Assembly (NCBI RefSeq): GCF_011752815.1 | Contig: NZ_VWWV01000003.1 | Location: 248,001 to 312,000 of the forward strand | Origin: Enterobacter sp. Cy-643 | GTDB lineage: Bacteria; Pseudomonadota; Gammaproteobacteria; Enterobacterales; Enterobacteriaceae | Direction: 5' to 3' | Length of the DNA: 64,000 nt | Part shown: positions 10,296 through 19,967 of the stretch, piece by piece | How positions within the stretch are numbered: the first letter of the stretch is position 1 | Layout of the letters: every line of letters starts with the position of its first letter | Position numbers and translations under genes: made by a program | Notes under the pieces: generated by a model | Seen by the model: the letters and a program-made list of their open reading frames with translations, nothing else | Database searches by the model: none | What the model was told of the DNA's origin: nothing

Positions 10296-10821
10296 CTCCA
10301 GCAACACCAGACCCTACCCGCCCGCGCGCCGCCAGCGACTCATTCAGCTCTTTATAGGCTTCCGTCAGCTTATCCACCGTGATGCGGCTCAAGCCACTCG
10401 GATTGGGCAAAATCCACACCTCGGTATCACCGAGGGTAATCTCCTGCCTGCCCCATTTCGCGCCACGCTGGCTGAAAGCCTGCTCAAACGCCTGCTTGCC
10501 CAGAATCGCCAGCACGCCCGGCTGGTACTCCTGCATCTTTGCGATAAGCTCGCGCCCGCCGGCACGCAGCTCCTGCAGCGCCACTTCGTTGGCCTGCACG
10601 GTTGGCCGCTCCACCAGTTTCGTCACGCCGCAGCCGTAGGAAAGCAACAGCTGCGCCTCCTCAGGCTTGAGCTGCCGGTCGGTAAAGCCCGCCAGGTGAA
10701 GCACTTTCCAGAAGCGATTGGCAGGGTGCGCAAAAGGCAGCCCAAGATGAGCGGATGATTTTCCCGGATTAATGCCGCAGAACACGACCCGAAGGTCCGG
10801 CTGAAGGATATCGCTAACCAT
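10255..10821 (-). CDS. mug: G/U mismatch-specific DNA glycosylase
   Basis: Removes uracil and 3,N4-ethenocytosine opposite guanine. The core matches E. coli Mug: [10 protein letters not shown] near the N terminus (Asn catalytic region), FAHPANRFW, and the NPSGLSRI intercalation motif. ATG 10821 gives the family start (MVSDIL); a longer frame opens at 10875. E. coli Mug has 168 residues; this one has 188. The extra tail ([13 protein letters not shown]) is encoded by an interspersed repeat that runs through the original stop region, so the C-terminus is repeat-derived. Confidence 0.93.
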   Translation of the reverse strand: MVSDILQPDLRVVFCGINPGKSSAHLGLPFAHPANRFWKVLHLAGFTDRQLKPEEAQLLLSYGCGVTKLVERPTVQANEVALQELRAGGRELIAKMQEYQPGVLAILGKQAFEQAFSQRGAKWGRQEITLGDTEVWILPNPSGLSRITVDKLTEAYKELNESLAARGRVGSGVAGALTPALSQRERGN

Positions 10822-10947
10822 TGTATTTCTCAGCTGAATGAATCGAATGGGCAGTATAAGGGATTGATTAGCCATTGTTTATAAAATAAGCACATACCAT
10901 TTAAGCGCTGGATCGTCATCGACAGTTACATTATAATTCAGCGCCAC

Positions 10948-11023
10948 GGCCCCTTAGCTCAGTGGTTAGAGCAGGCGACTCATAATCGCTTGGTCGCTGG
11001 TTCAAGTCCAGCAGGGGCCACCA
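10948..11023 (+). tRNA. ileX: tRNA-Ile2 (anticodon CAT, lysidine-modified)
   Basis: A 76-base cloverleaf from GGCCCCTTAGCTCAG to the encoded CCA. The acceptor stem GGCCCCT pairs with AGGGGCC, the anticodon CAT is at 10981-10983, and the T-arm contains GGTTCAAGTCC. The sequence matches E. coli ileX, which also lies next to mug. The CAT anticodon in this background is modified to lysidine-AU and reads the AUA isoleucine codon, rather than methionine. Confidence 0.96.
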
Positions 11024-11030
11024 AACAAAA

Positions 11031-11059
11031 AAGGCTGACGAGAAATCGTCAGCCTTTTT
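11031..11059 (+). terminator. Terminator of ileX
   Basis: GGCTGACG-AGAAAT-CGTCAGCC followed by five T residues, eight bases after the tRNA. Confidence 0.92.
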
Positions 11060-11086
11060 GCTTCTTAGAGCGACGAAGTATTCAGC

Positions 11087-11386
11087 TCACACCAGCGCCC
11101 GGAGCTCTTCCTTCATATAGGCAGAAAAATATTCAGGGTTTTTAATCACCAGGCGGTTACCGGACTCCACCTTGTGCGCCCAACCGGCGACTTTTTTCGT
11201 GAAGTCGGCGTTCCATCCCTCTTGGGCGCCTCGGGCCGTGACGTCTTCAGCGCTAACCGGAACGCCCAGCTGTTTGAGATATCTCAACATTCCCTTCGCG
11301 GTGCTCTCATCCATAGGGTGCGGCACGGAGGCCGAGGTATTCATACCACCAATGAAGTCTAATGCTTTATCAATCGCTGTTGGCAT
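11087..11386 (-). CDS. yoaC: YoaC-like protein (DUF1889 family)
   Basis: A 99-residue soluble protein closely resembling E. coli YoaC: the N terminus MPTAIDKALDFIGGM, the DESTAKGMLRYLKQLGVP stretch and the end NPEYFSAYMKEELRALV all align from memory. Function unknown. No signal peptide or membrane segment. It stands alone between ileX and a chemoreceptor gene, both separated by non-coding DNA; in E. coli yoaC is elsewhere. Confidence 0.8.
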   Translation of the reverse strand: MPTAIDKALDFIGGMNTSASVPHPMDESTAKGMLRYLKQLGVPVSAEDVTARGAQEGWNADFTKKVAGWAHKVESGNRLVIKNPEYFSAYMKEELRALV

Positions 11387-11554
11387 AATTTATCCTTTAA
11401 ATTAACCACTTAATCAATAAGTCTGTGACAAGCGAGATCAAATGTACCATTAATCAAACTTCATTTTTTCCGGGTCAGTCACGTTTAAGGCCTCTGCTCA
11501 CCTCACCCATATTCGGATTTGGCTACTCTGCGCCCGGCAGGCAGCCACTGAGGA

Positions 11555-13246
11555 TTAGAACTGCTCCCAGTTATCTGAGCCGCCACCGTTCGTGGCAAGC
11601 TCAGGTTTGCGGGCGGCAGAAGCAGGTGCCGGCTTAGCCTGGCGGGCGGTAGCCGCGGTAATTACCTGCCCGGTATTGAAGATACTCATCAACTGTACCA
11701 GGCGAGTGGCCTGATCGCTGAGGCTTTCAGCGGCGCTGGCAGACTCTTCCACCAGCGCAGCATTCTGCTGCGTGACCTGATCCAACTGAGTGATAGCCAC
11801 GTTTATCTGTGCGATGCCCTGGCCCTGCTCTTCCGTCGTCACGCCAATTTCAGAGATCAGCCCGGCCACGCGGTGGGACTGCTGGACAAGGTCATCGATC
11901 GTCGTTCCCGCCGAACTCACCATATCCGATCCTTTTGTGACCGTACGCATGCTGTCCTCAATCAGAGCTTTGATCTCACTGGCCGCCGAAGCGGAGCGCT
12001 GCGCCAGCGAGCGGACCTCTCCGGCAACGACCGCAAATCCGCGTCCGGATTCCCCTGCCCGAGCGGCCTCGACGGCGGCATTCAGCGCCAGAATGTTTGT
12101 CTGGAAGGCAATGCCGTCGATAACGCTAATAATGTCGCCAATTTTCTGCGAGCTTTCGCTAATTTCGCGCATCGTCAGCACCAGATTATTGACGGCATTC
12201 CCGCTTTCCGTGGCCGTTTCGCTGGCAGAGTTGGCCAGGCGAGTCGCGGTGCGCACCGTCTCGGCATTCTGCTGAATGGTCTGGCTCATTTGTTCCATAG
12301 AAGCGGCCGTTTCCTGCAGGCTGGCCGCTTGCTCTTCGGTACGTTGGCTGAGATCGGTGCTGCCAGCCGCAATTTCACTGGCCCCCACGGAGATCGAATG
12401 GCTACTGTCCCGGACGTCACGTACTACCCCGAGCAGGCGGCTACGCATCTCATCCATAGCCGCGAGCAGACTTCTGGTGTCCCCTTGCTTCAGCTCAACG
12501 GCGGTATTGAGCTGGCCCTCAGAAACTTGTTTAGCAACGGAGACAGCATAAACGGGCTCACCGCCAAGCTGGCCTTTCACCGCTCGTCCAATGCCCCAGG
12601 CAATCAAAGAGCCGATCACGGCGCTGATAATCGTAATAACCAACAACAGGTTACCGGCAAAATGAGCGTCCTCCACATAGCCACGAGCCATGCCCACTGT
12701 GCTACCGGAATGATCGTTAATCATCTCGCTGAGCGCATCGAGCACTCTGGCCTGCGGAGCCACAACTTCACTGATGACTAGCGCACGGGCGGCATCATAC
12801 TGCCCGGCCGCACTGACGCTCATCACCTTGCGGAGCGCCTGGGAATAAGCCGGGCGGACAGCGTTCAGGTTGTCGAACAGCTCGCGGGAACGCTTGAGCT
12901 TCAGCGCCTTATCCAGCTGCTTCAAGAGGACATTGTTGTCCTGGATACGCTTTTCGAGTGCCTGGTTGGTTTTTGTAATGTAGGCCCGACTCTCGGCTTC
13001 AGTATGCGGCAGCGTGGTAAACAACGCCATATCACGAATTTCGTGGGCGTTATCGGTAATATTATCCTTGATTTTTACGATCAGCAGCAAATTCACCAGT
13101 CGGACATTGGCTGCATAATTAAGGTTATTTCCAACAGACACTAACTGCATTCTGGCAAATAATGCGACAAAGAACCCAATGGCGATAACCAGCGCAAAGC
13201 CAGCCCCCAGCATGGTACTAAGGCGCATATTCTTCAGTTTGTTCAT
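11555..13246 (-). CDS. Methyl-accepting chemotaxis protein
   Basis: Transmembrane chemoreceptor of 563 residues. TM1 is at about residues 12-32, a periplasmic four-helix ligand domain at about 33-195, TM2 at about 196-218, then HAMP and the cytoplasmic signalling hairpin with the conserved tip [19 protein letters not shown]. It ends in GSDNWEQF, a variant of the NWETF pentapeptide that tethers CheR/CheB, so it should be a high-abundance-type receptor. The ligand cannot be named from sequence. A sigma-28 promoter lies about 105 bases upstream, tying it to the flagellar/chemotaxis regulon. Confidence 0.93.
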   Translation of the reverse strand: MNKLKNMRLSTMLGAGFALVIAIGFFVALFARMQLVSVGNNLNYAANVRLVNLLLIVKIKDNITDNAHEIRDMALFTTLPHTEAESRAYITKTNQALEKRIQDNNVLLKQLDKALKLKRSRELFDNLNAVRPAYSQALRKVMSVSAAGQYDAARALVISEVVAPQARVLDALSEMINDHSGSTVGMARGYVEDAHFAGNLLLVITIISAVIGSLIAWGIGRAVKGQLGGEPVYAVSVAKQVSEGQLNTAVELKQGDTRSLLAAMDEMRSRLLGVVRDVRDSSHSISVGASEIAAGSTDLSQRTEEQAASLQETAASMEQMSQTIQQNAETVRTATRLANSASETATESGNAVNNLVLTMREISESSQKIGDIISVIDGIAFQTNILALNAAVEAARAGESGRGFAVVAGEVRSLAQRSASAASEIKALIEDSMRTVTKGSDMVSSAGTTIDDLVQQSHRVAGLISEIGVTTEEQGQGIAQINVAITQLDQVTQQNAALVEESASAAESLSDQATRLVQLMSIFNTGQVITAATARQAKPAPASAARKPELATNGGGSDNWEQF

Positions 13247-13348
13247 AAATCCCTCTGAGCTTTAATGGTTATATCGCAGGCAATAAGAGAAGGCAATTGA
13301 CAGAAATCACATCAACGGTTGCGGCGGTGTTTTTTGAATTATCGTTTT

Positions 13349-13375
13349 TTATCGGCAGCCTGAAAGACTTCTTTA
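13349..13375 (-). promoter_or_regulatory. Sigma-28 (FliA) promoter of the chemoreceptor gene
   Basis: On the minus strand: TAAAGAAG, an 11-base spacer, then GCCGATAA. The -10 octamer is the exact FliA consensus and the -35 has the TAAAG core. Confidence 0.85.
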
Positions 13376-13540
13376 GCCATTGTTTGCAACGATCTGACCA
13401 CATAAAAAATGACAATAAAATGACAAGCAATAAATGAATTTATATTTTACAGAAGAATTAAAACTACTATTTTTAGGCGTAGCAGCCCCGTCCATTCTAT
13501 GGTTAACGGGGCTGAAATTAACGCTTTATCTGTACCGGAA

Positions 13541-13990
13541 TTATTTATCTGCGATGAAGCGATCGTCGTCACCCACCGGGATATAAACCCGTACCCACTC
13601 CTTGCCGTCCACGATATCCCAGCTGTGCCCTTCGCCGGCGGTATCGGCCGCAAGCAGCACGGTTCCTGGCTCGATGATGAATGTGGAGCCGTCACTAACC
13701 TTGAACTTCAGCTTGCCTTTCAGGGTAACTACGTACTGTTTTTTCGGTGCCGGATGCACACCTTTCTGCCACTCTTCAAAGGTATTACTGAAATAGAGGT
13801 TTTCAGAAGAAAGTTTCGCCAGAGAGGGAATAGAACCTTTTACAAACACAGAGTGATTATCAGCCGTGTTAATCAATTTTACCGCTGGAATACGGTGCTC
13901 ACTGGTATCTGCCCTTGTGGCTTCGGCATGTCCAAACATTGAAATAAGCAAACCTGCAGTGGCCAACATAAGCCGTGTTCTTCTTTTCAT
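13541..13990 (-). CDS. Exported cupin-domain protein
   Basis: 149 residues. A Sec signal peptide (basic MKRRTR, hydrophobic LMLATAGLLISMFG, cleavage near HAEA-T) is followed by a single cupin barrel containing a YVVTLKGKLKFKVSDGS strand pair and FIIEPGTVLLAADTAGEGHSW, with a second-motif His. The first cupin motif is weak (VHPAPKKQY), so metal binding is uncertain. Predicted periplasmic; substrate unknown. Monocistronic by spacing: about 295 bases separate it from the chemoreceptor gene and about 430 from the next gene. Confidence 0.72.
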   Translation of the reverse strand: MKRRTRLMLATAGLLISMFGHAEATRADTSEHRIPAVKLINTADNHSVFVKGSIPSLAKLSSENLYFSNTFEEWQKGVHPAPKKQYVVTLKGKLKFKVSDGSTFIIEPGTVLLAADTAGEGHSWDIVDGKEWVRVYIPVGDDDRFIADK

Positions 13991-14419
13991 AATTGCGTCC
14001 AGAGTTAATTTCAGCCATCACTTTTTCGGCGAATAAATCGTCGCGGTAAAAAACAAAATTCCAGGTTAGTACATCAGAGGCTGTCAATTTCGTCAATATC
14101 GCGCTCAGCAAGTTTATTTAGTTAATAAATTAAATATACATAAAGAAAATAATCACGCGTAAACACCGCAGTGAGCCGTAATTATTTATTTCATTCGAAT
14201 ATAAACTAAATTTGTCTTTATGCTAAAAAGAACAATTAAGCAATAAATAAGCTAAATACAGCCAGTGATAGCCACAATTTGACTTACGGCCAGGGGAAAA
14301 TAACCTCCATCGTCTTCATGCAGCAAAAAACCGTTCTCAAAAAGGCAACACAATGCGCCATTTTTGCTGCTTTAACGATGCCGCAGGGTATGGCAGTTTG
14401 AAGGAAAAGGAGACGCCCT
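13991..14419. other. Intergenic region, no gene seen
   Basis: AT-rich stretch between the exported cupin and the divergent creatininase-family gene. It must hold both promoters; I see no convincing -35/-10 pair, repeat or RNA. The ribosome-binding site AAAAGGAG of the downstream gene is at about 14405-14412. Confidence 0.5.
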
Positions 14420-15238
14420 ATGCAACTGCCCTCTTCCCCCTGGTGGTGGGATCTTTCCAGCCGCGAATTCAGCGAGCTGGAGATGCACAATATTGTCGCG
14501 GTGCTGCCCATTGGCGCCGTGGAGCAGCATGGCCCCCACCTACCGGTGCGGGTCGATGCCGCTATAAATGCCGGTATTATCCAGCGAGCGGTAGAACATC
14601 GCCCCGCTGACCTGCCCGTGCTGTTTATGCCCGCGCTGCCCATCGGCAAGTCTGACGAACACCTGGCCTATCCCGGGACGCTCACGCTGTCTTATGAAGT
14701 ACTGGGCCTGGTGTGGTTTGAAGTGGCCAAAAGCGCATGGCGCGCGGGCGTCCGCAAGCTCATTTTCTGGAATTCCCACGGCGGGCAGCCACAGCTGATG
14801 GAAATCGTCTGTCGCAGGCTACGCGTGGAGCTGGGAATGCTGGCCGTGGGCGCCAGCTGGTTTCGCACCATTGATACTTCCGATCTTTATAGCGAAGCTG
14901 AGCGCCAGCACGGCATTCACGGCGGGGAATCCGAAACCAGCGTGATGCTGCATCTTCACCCCGATTTAGTACACATGAATCATGCCGCTAACTTTGTCTC
15001 GGCTTCGGTAGCGATGGCAGCCACAGGCGGCATCCTCACGCCGGAAGGCGGCGTCAGCTTCGGCTGGATGGCTCAGGATCTTCACCCTTCTGGCACCACG
15101 GGGAACGCCGCCGCCGCCGATGCCGAAAGAGGTGGCATTGAAGTAGACCGCGCCGCCCGCGCTCTACTGCAGCTAATCGACGAGGTCAGTCGGGCCGATC
15201 TCAGCCTGCTGACCTCACACACCGCTTTTAGCCGCTGA
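14420..15238 (+). CDS. Creatininase-family amidohydrolase
   Basis: 272 residues. This metal-dependent family opens cyclic amides (creatinine to creatine, or formamides in the riboflavin/F420 branch). Metal-ligand motifs are visible in order: GAVEQHGPHLPVRVD (about residues 32-46), FWNSHGGQ (about 117-124) and HGGESETS (about 174-181). Actual substrate unknown. AAGGAG lies 8 bases upstream of the ATG. It converges with a LysR gene and sits beside a BMP-type ABC importer and a cysteine hydrolase, suggesting uptake and ring-opening of a cyclic nitrogen compound. Confidence 0.88.
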   Translation: MQLPSSPWWWDLSSREFSELEMHNIVAVLPIGAVEQHGPHLPVRVDAAINAGIIQRAVEHRPADLPVLFMPALPIGKSDEHLAYPGTLTLSYEVLGLVWFEVAKSAWRAGVRKLIFWNSHGGQPQLMEIVCRRLRVELGMLAVGASWFRTIDTSDLYSEAERQHGIHGGESETSVMLHLHPDLVHMNHAANFVSASVAMAATGGILTPEGGVSFGWMAQDLHPSGTTGNAAAADAERGGIEVDRAARALLQLIDEVSRADLSLLTSHTAFSR

Positions 15239-15265
15239 ATATTCCGCCCGACTTCCCGCCGGGCG

Positions 15266-16165
15266 CTACTCCATCTGCAGCATCATGCCTTTTAGCGTCT
15301 CGGCCAGCACGCTGCCGATGGCGCTGGTGCCCCGGTCGTGACCAATGAGCATCAGCGTTTGCGTTTGCTGCCCCAGCTCACGCACCGGGATATACAGCAG
15401 CCGCCCGCTTCGTAAATCGGTTTCGATATCAAACGGCGTCAGGAACGTCAGCGCCTGATCCATCATCGCCGACTGCCGCATCACCTCAATAGAATTGGTT
15501 TCAATCACCGGCTGCAGCGCCACCATCGCCCGGGCAAAAACGTCGTTCAGATAAGGGCGGATCACCGTTGAGTCATCGGCGATGACCATCGGATGAGGCA
15601 TACAGTCACTTAACCGCAGGCTGCTTCTGTCGGCCAGCGGATGCCCCGGCGCAACAACGGCCCCGAGCCGTCCCGTCACGCTGGCAATACTTCGCAGCGC
15701 CGAACGCATTTCAAAATCAAAGCCAATTCCCAAATCTGCGTCGCCCGAGGCTACTGCGCCGGTGATATCCTCCCCGCGAGTCATCTGCTGCAGATGGAGT
15801 TTTACCCGTGGATTAGCGCGACGGAAATCAGCTGCCGCTCTCGGGATCAGGTTAGCTGCAAGCCCGCTCATCATCGCCACCGTCACTTCCCCACGCCGCA
15901 GCCCCTTTAGCTCCTCAATTTTTATCTGCGCCCATTCCAGTTCTTTAAAGCTCTGGCGCACGTGGTGAATCAGCGTTTCGCCCGCGGCAGTGAGGATCAT
16001 TTTCCGCGGCAGACGCTGGAACAAAGGCGTCCCCAGCTCTTCCTCCAGCGCCAGCAGCTGACGGTTGATCGCCGAAGCGGAAATATGCAGACGCTCTGCG
16101 GCCTTACGAATCGAGCCGCTGCGCGCCACCTCATCAAGATAAACCAGTAAACGATATTTCAGCAT
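15266..16165 (-). CDS. LysR-family transcriptional regulator
   Basis: 299 residues. N-terminal winged helix-turn-helix (SGSIRKAAERLHISASAINRQL, about residues 16-37) followed by a LysR substrate-binding domain. It lies between the creatininase gene (convergent, 27 bases) and the ABC operon (divergent, 124 bases), the usual placement for a regulator of the divergent operon. The inducer is probably the imported compound or a breakdown product (inference). Confidence 0.93.
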   Translation of the reverse strand: MLKYRLLVYLDEVARSGSIRKAAERLHISASAINRQLLALEEELGTPLFQRLPRKMILTAAGETLIHHVRQSFKELEWAQIKIEELKGLRRGEVTVAMMSGLAANLIPRAAADFRRANPRVKLHLQQMTRGEDITGAVASGDADLGIGFDFEMRSALRSIASVTGRLGAVVAPGHPLADRSSLRLSDCMPHPMVIADDSTVIRPYLNDVFARAMVALQPVIETNSIEVMRQSAMMDQALTFLTPFDIETDLRSGRLLYIPVRELGQQTQTLMLIGHDRGTSAIGSVLAETLKGMMLQME

Positions 16166-16289
16166 CAGGATTCCTGCGTTGCCTAAAAGGCATCAGTGAG
16201 TACGAAAATACGTGCTTTTAAGATATCGCTAAGCGCGGCATAACTGAAGCCATCGGCACTTCTCCATCAACCCTTTTGGGAGAGAAAAA
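16166..16289. promoter_or_regulatory. Divergent LysR / ABC-operon control region
   Basis: 124 bases between divergent starts. LysR proteins usually bind here, but no clear T-N11-A palindrome stands out. GGGAGAG before ATG 16290 is the ribosome-binding site. Confidence 0.5.
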
Positions 16290-17297
16290 ATGGCAGGCAT
16301 CACCCGCAGAAACTTCGCAAAAATGCTGGCAGGCGCAGTGGTACTACCGGCCCTTGCCCCCATCATGTCACGCTCTGCCCTGGCGGCGGAGAAAGAGTTC
16401 AAGGTAGCGCTGCTGCTACCGGGCACCATTTCCGATGGAGGCTGGAATTCTCTGGCCTATCAGGGTCTGCAAAGCCTGAAAAAATCCGGCATTAAAGTGG
16501 CCTGGAGCGAAAGCGTACCGCAGGCACAAATGGAACAATCTATTCGCGGCTACGCGGATGATGGCTACAACCTGATAATTGGCCACAGTTTCGAGTATGG
16601 CGCGGCGTTCACAGAAATTGCGCCGGACTACCCTGATACCGACTTTTTTGCCTCCACTTTTAAACCCGCAGAGGCGGCACCGAAGAACGTCGAGTACATC
16701 AATCTGGCCTACATTCAGGCCGCCTATGCGGCCGGCGCCCTGGCGGCACTGATTTCTGACAAAGGCAAAGCCGTTGGCTTTGTGGGCGGCGGCGATAACC
16801 CAACCCAGCAGGGCATGATGCGTGCCTTCATTCTCGGGGCGGAAAAAACACGTCCTGGCATCAAGGGGCTTGGCGTCGTCACCGGCGACTACGGCAACGC
16901 GGCAAAAGGGCGTGAGGCTGCCACGGCAATGATCACCAACGGCGCAGACGTTATCTGGCATGCTGCAGACGTCACCGGCCTCGGCGCGCTTCAGGGTGCG
17001 ATTGCCGCGAACGTCAAAGCCATTGGCTGCTACACCGATCAAAAAGCGGTCTCCCCGGCCCACATCGCCTGCAGCTTCAAGCAAAACGTGGACTGGGTTG
17101 TAGAGCAGGTCGGCAGCGCAGCGGCAGGCCACGCCTTTAAGGGCGGCGAAGAGTGGGCCCCCAGCGTCGCCAAAGCCTGGTCGGTTATTTACGGCGACGC
17201 CTCCCACAACGCAAGCTTAGTGAGCGACAGCGCCTGGCAAGCCTTCCAGAAAATCTGGCAGCAGCTTGATACCGGCGCGTTATCCGCCACCGCCTGA
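16290..17297 (+). CDS. BMP-family (PnrA/Med-like) ABC transporter substrate-binding protein
   Basis: 335 residues. N terminus MAGITRRNFAKMLAG with a twin-arginine motif (RRNF), hydrophobic core and ALAAEK cleavage region suggests Tat export. The mature part begins FKVALLLPGTISDGGWN, typical of basic-membrane-protein family binding proteins, most of which bind nucleosides or purine-like ligands. It is followed 14 bases later by its ATPase and permeases. Ligand unknown. Confidence 0.9.
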   Translation: MAGITRRNFAKMLAGAVVLPALAPIMSRSALAAEKEFKVALLLPGTISDGGWNSLAYQGLQSLKKSGIKVAWSESVPQAQMEQSIRGYADDGYNLIIGHSFEYGAAFTEIAPDYPDTDFFASTFKPAEAAPKNVEYINLAYIQAAYAAGALAALISDKGKAVGFVGGGDNPTQQGMMRAFILGAEKTRPGIKGLGVVTGDYGNAAKGREAATAMITNGADVIWHAADVTGLGALQGAIAANVKAIGCYTDQKAVSPAHIACSFKQNVDWVVEQVGSAAAGHAFKGGEEWAPSVAKAWSVIYGDASHNASLVSDSAWQAFQKIWQQLDTGALSATA

Positions 17298-17311
17298 CCC
17301 GGAGCCAACAG

Positions 17312-18868
17312 ATGAACATAGCTGCGCCAGAGGTGCGGGTCGCGTTAAATCGCATCACCAAAAGATTTGCCCGCGTCACCGCCAACGACAGCGTCTCGAT
17401 GACCATCGAAGCCGGTGAGATCCACGCTCTGCTGGGCGAAAACGGCGCAGGAAAAAGCACCCTGATGCAAATTCTCTACGGCCTTTATCAGGCCGATGAG
17501 GGCGAAATTATCGTCGCGGGCCAAAGCGTAGCATTTCGCAATCCGAGCGACGCCATTGCCTGCGGCATCGGCATGGTTCACCAGGAATTTATGCTGGTGC
17601 AGCCGATGACGGTCGTCGAAAACGTGGTACTCGGCCTGAAAGAAAACGCCAGCGGCGTGCTCAATCTGAAGGCCGCCGCTGCCAGGCTGCAGACGCTGTC
17701 GGATAAGCACGGCCTGGCCGTCGATCCCTGGGCGCAGGTGCAGCACCTTTCCGTTGGCGTTCAGCAGCGGGTTGAGATCCTCAAACTGCTCTACCGCAAC
17801 GCGCAGGTTCTGATCCTCGATGAACCCACGGCGGTGCTTACGCCCAAAGAAAAAGAAGGGTTGTTTGCGACGTTGAAATCGCTCTGCGCCGAAGGGCGAT
17901 CGGTGGTCATTGTTACCCACAAACTCTATGAAATCATGGCGATTGCTCATCGTGTCTCCGTGATGCGCGCGGGGAAAATGGTTGATACCGTGGCAGTATC
18001 CGACACTTCCGAAACCGACCTGGCCCGGCGCATGGTTGGCCGTGATGTTGTGCTGCGCGTCGAGAAAACACCCTGCAAGCCAGGCCACAACGTACTGCAT
18101 GTGGACAGCATCGCCCTGCGCGACGAAACCGGGCAGCAAAAAATCTGGCGCGCGTCGCTTAAAGTCGCGGCGGGAGAAATTTTGGGCATTGCCGGCGTGG
18201 AAGGTAACGGTCAGTCAGAGCTGGCCAGCGCGCTGCTCAACCTGATGCCGATAGAGGCCGGGCGCATTCTGTTGGCAGGAGAAGACATTTCCGACGCCAC
18301 GCCCGCCCAGCGCCGCCAAAAAGGCATCGGGTTTATTCCCGCCGATCGCCGGGAAGTCGGTTCATTCGTCACCCTCTCGCTGGAAGAAAACGCGATGCTC
18401 GGCTCGCAGCGCAGCTTTACCAAAGCCAAAGGCTGGCTGCTGGATCGCCTGAAGATCGCTCGCCACGCCAAAGAGATCATGGCCCGCTTTGACGTTCGCG
18501 CGCCAGATGCTCAGTTCGAAGCAGGCAAGCTGTCAGGCGGTAACCTGCAAAAGCTGATTCTCGGCCGGGAAGTCGCCATGAACCCAAAACTGCTGATCGT
18601 TGAGCAACCTACCCGCGGGCTGGACGTCGGCGCAGTTGAAGCCGTTTGGGCAGGTTTATTGGCGGCAAGGGACAGCGGCTGCGCGATTGTGCTGATCTCT
18701 GCCGAACTCGAAGAAATTCTCAACCTCTCGGACCGCATTGCCGTGATGTACAACGGCCAGATCGCGGGCGAGCTGGAGACGGCACACGCCACGCCGGCTC
18801 TCCTTTCTGAACTGATGGCCGGTGGCAGCCCGACTCACGCGGATCCGCAGCATGACAAAGTGGCTTGA
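17312..18868 (+). CDS. ABC transporter ATP-binding protein, two-domain sugar/nucleoside type
   Basis: 518 residues with two fused ABC domains. Domain 1: Walker A GENGAGKST (about residues 44-52), signature LSVGVQQRVEI, Walker B VLILDEPTAVL. Domain 2: degenerate Walker A GVEGNGQSE, signature LSGGNLQKLILGRE and LLIVEQPTRGLDVG, the pattern of nucleoside (NupO/YufO-like) and sugar importers. Overlaps the following permease start by 17 bases. Confidence 0.95.
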   Translation: MNIAAPEVRVALNRITKRFARVTANDSVSMTIEAGEIHALLGENGAGKSTLMQILYGLYQADEGEIIVAGQSVAFRNPSDAIACGIGMVHQEFMLVQPMTVVENVVLGLKENASGVLNLKAAAARLQTLSDKHGLAVDPWAQVQHLSVGVQQRVEILKLLYRNAQVLILDEPTAVLTPKEKEGLFATLKSLCAEGRSVVIVTHKLYEIMAIAHRVSVMRAGKMVDTVAVSDTSETDLARRMVGRDVVLRVEKTPCKPGHNVLHVDSIALRDETGQQKIWRASLKVAAGEILGIAGVEGNGQSELASALLNLMPIEAGRILLAGEDISDATPAQRRQKGIGFIPADRREVGSFVTLSLEENAMLGSQRSFTKAKGWLLDRLKIARHAKEIMARFDVRAPDAQFEAGKLSGGNLQKLILGREVAMNPKLLIVEQPTRGLDVGAVEAVWAGLLAARDSGCAIVLISAELEEILNLSDRIAVMYNGQIAGELETAHATPALLSELMAGGSPTHADPQHDKVA

Positions 18869-19967
18869 AAAAAGACTTTCCCCGATGCAGTCCTCCCCGG
18901 CGCTGGCATTGACCAGCTTCGGCGGCATTCTCGCCGCGTTTGTCGTCGGTGGACTGCTGTTTTTACCCTTCGGCGCGAATCCCCTCAACGCTTATGGCGT
19001 CCTGTTCAGCGAGGCCTTTGGCTCCGCGCGCGGGCTGGGCCTGAGCCTGGTCCAGGCCACGCCGCTGATGCTAATCGCGCTGGCAACGCTGGTCATCTGG
19101 CGGGCGGGGCTGGGCTACATCGGCTTTGAAGGCTGCTTTTTGGTCGGCGCCGCGGCGGCAAGCTGGGTCGCGCTTTCCGGCACGCCACAGGGCCTGCCCT
19201 GGAAACTACCGGTTGAGCTGTACTGGCCGGTTGTGCTGCTGGTGACGTTTATCGCTGGGGCGCTCTGGGCTGGCTGGGTGGGCGCCCTGCGCGTTCGCTT
19301 TGGCGGCAACGATGTCCTGATTTCGCTGATGGCGAATTATGTCGCCGTCTTTTTGGTGCAATACCTGGTGTCCGGCCCAATGCGTGCCCCGGGCGACCTG
19401 CCGCAAACGCCCCGCCTGCCGCAGGACACCTGGCTACCGTTTGTTTTCAGCGGGATGAAAACCCACTGGGGCATCGCCATCGCCGTTATCGCCACGCTGT
19501 TTACCTGCTGGCTGATGCGCAGCACGCCCGCGGGCTACGAAATCAGCCTGGCCGGGCTGAATCCAAAAGCGGCTCGCTACGGCGGCGTGGACGTTGCCCG
19601 TCGCCAAATGAGTGCTGTTTACCTGGGAGGTGGTTTTGCGGCACTCGCCGGGCTGTGCGCGGTACTTGGCGTACAGCACCGCCTGATGGACGGCATTTCC
19701 GGCGGCGTCGGCTTTATCGGTGTCGTGGTCGCTCTGCTGGCGAGGCTGAACCCGCTGCTGGTGATCCCCACCGCCATTTTATACGGCGGGTTACAGGTGG
19801 GCGGCGGCGCTATGCAGCGGGAAACCGGTTTGCCCACTTCGGTGGTGCTAATCCTGCAAAGCCTGGTGGTGCTGATGATCCTGGCGGGCGATGTCCTGCG
19901 CTATTACCGCCTTCGCCTGCCAGCTCGCGCCCTAACGCAGGATGCTTTAGTGGAGAAAAAATCATGA
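18852..19967 (+). CDS. ABC transporter permease (BMP-type importer), first subunit
   Basis: 371 residues from ATG 18852 (MTKWLEK), many hydrophobic helices, of the RbsC/YufP-like permease family; the conserved GLNPKAARYGGVDVARRQ coupling segment is in the middle. The frame also opens 30 bases upstream inside the ATPase gene; the chosen start gives the normal length. The stop overlaps the next start as ATGA. Confidence 0.92.
   Translation: MTKWLEKRLSPMQSSPALALTSFGGILAAFVVGGLLFLPFGANPLNAYGVLFSEAFGSARGLGLSLVQATPLMLIALATLVIWRAGLGYIGFEGCFLVGAAAASWVALSGTPQGLPWKLPVELYWPVVLLVTFIAGALWAGWVGALRVRFGGNDVLISLMANYVAVFLVQYLVSGPMRAPGDLPQTPRLPQDTWLPFVFSGMKTHWGIAIAVIATLFTCWLMRSTPAGYEISLAGLNPKAARYGGVDVARRQMSAVYLGGGFAALAGLCAVLGVQHRLMDGISGGVGFIGVVVALLARLNPLLVIPTAILYGGLQVGGGAMQRETGLPTSVVLILQSLVVLMILAGDVLRYYRLRLPARALTQDALVEKKS

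Noticed and set aside
19655-19963. Upstream extension of the second BMP-importer permease frame
   Set aside because: Overlaps the first permease out of frame for about 310 bases; ATG 19964 with ATGA overlap gives the normal family start.
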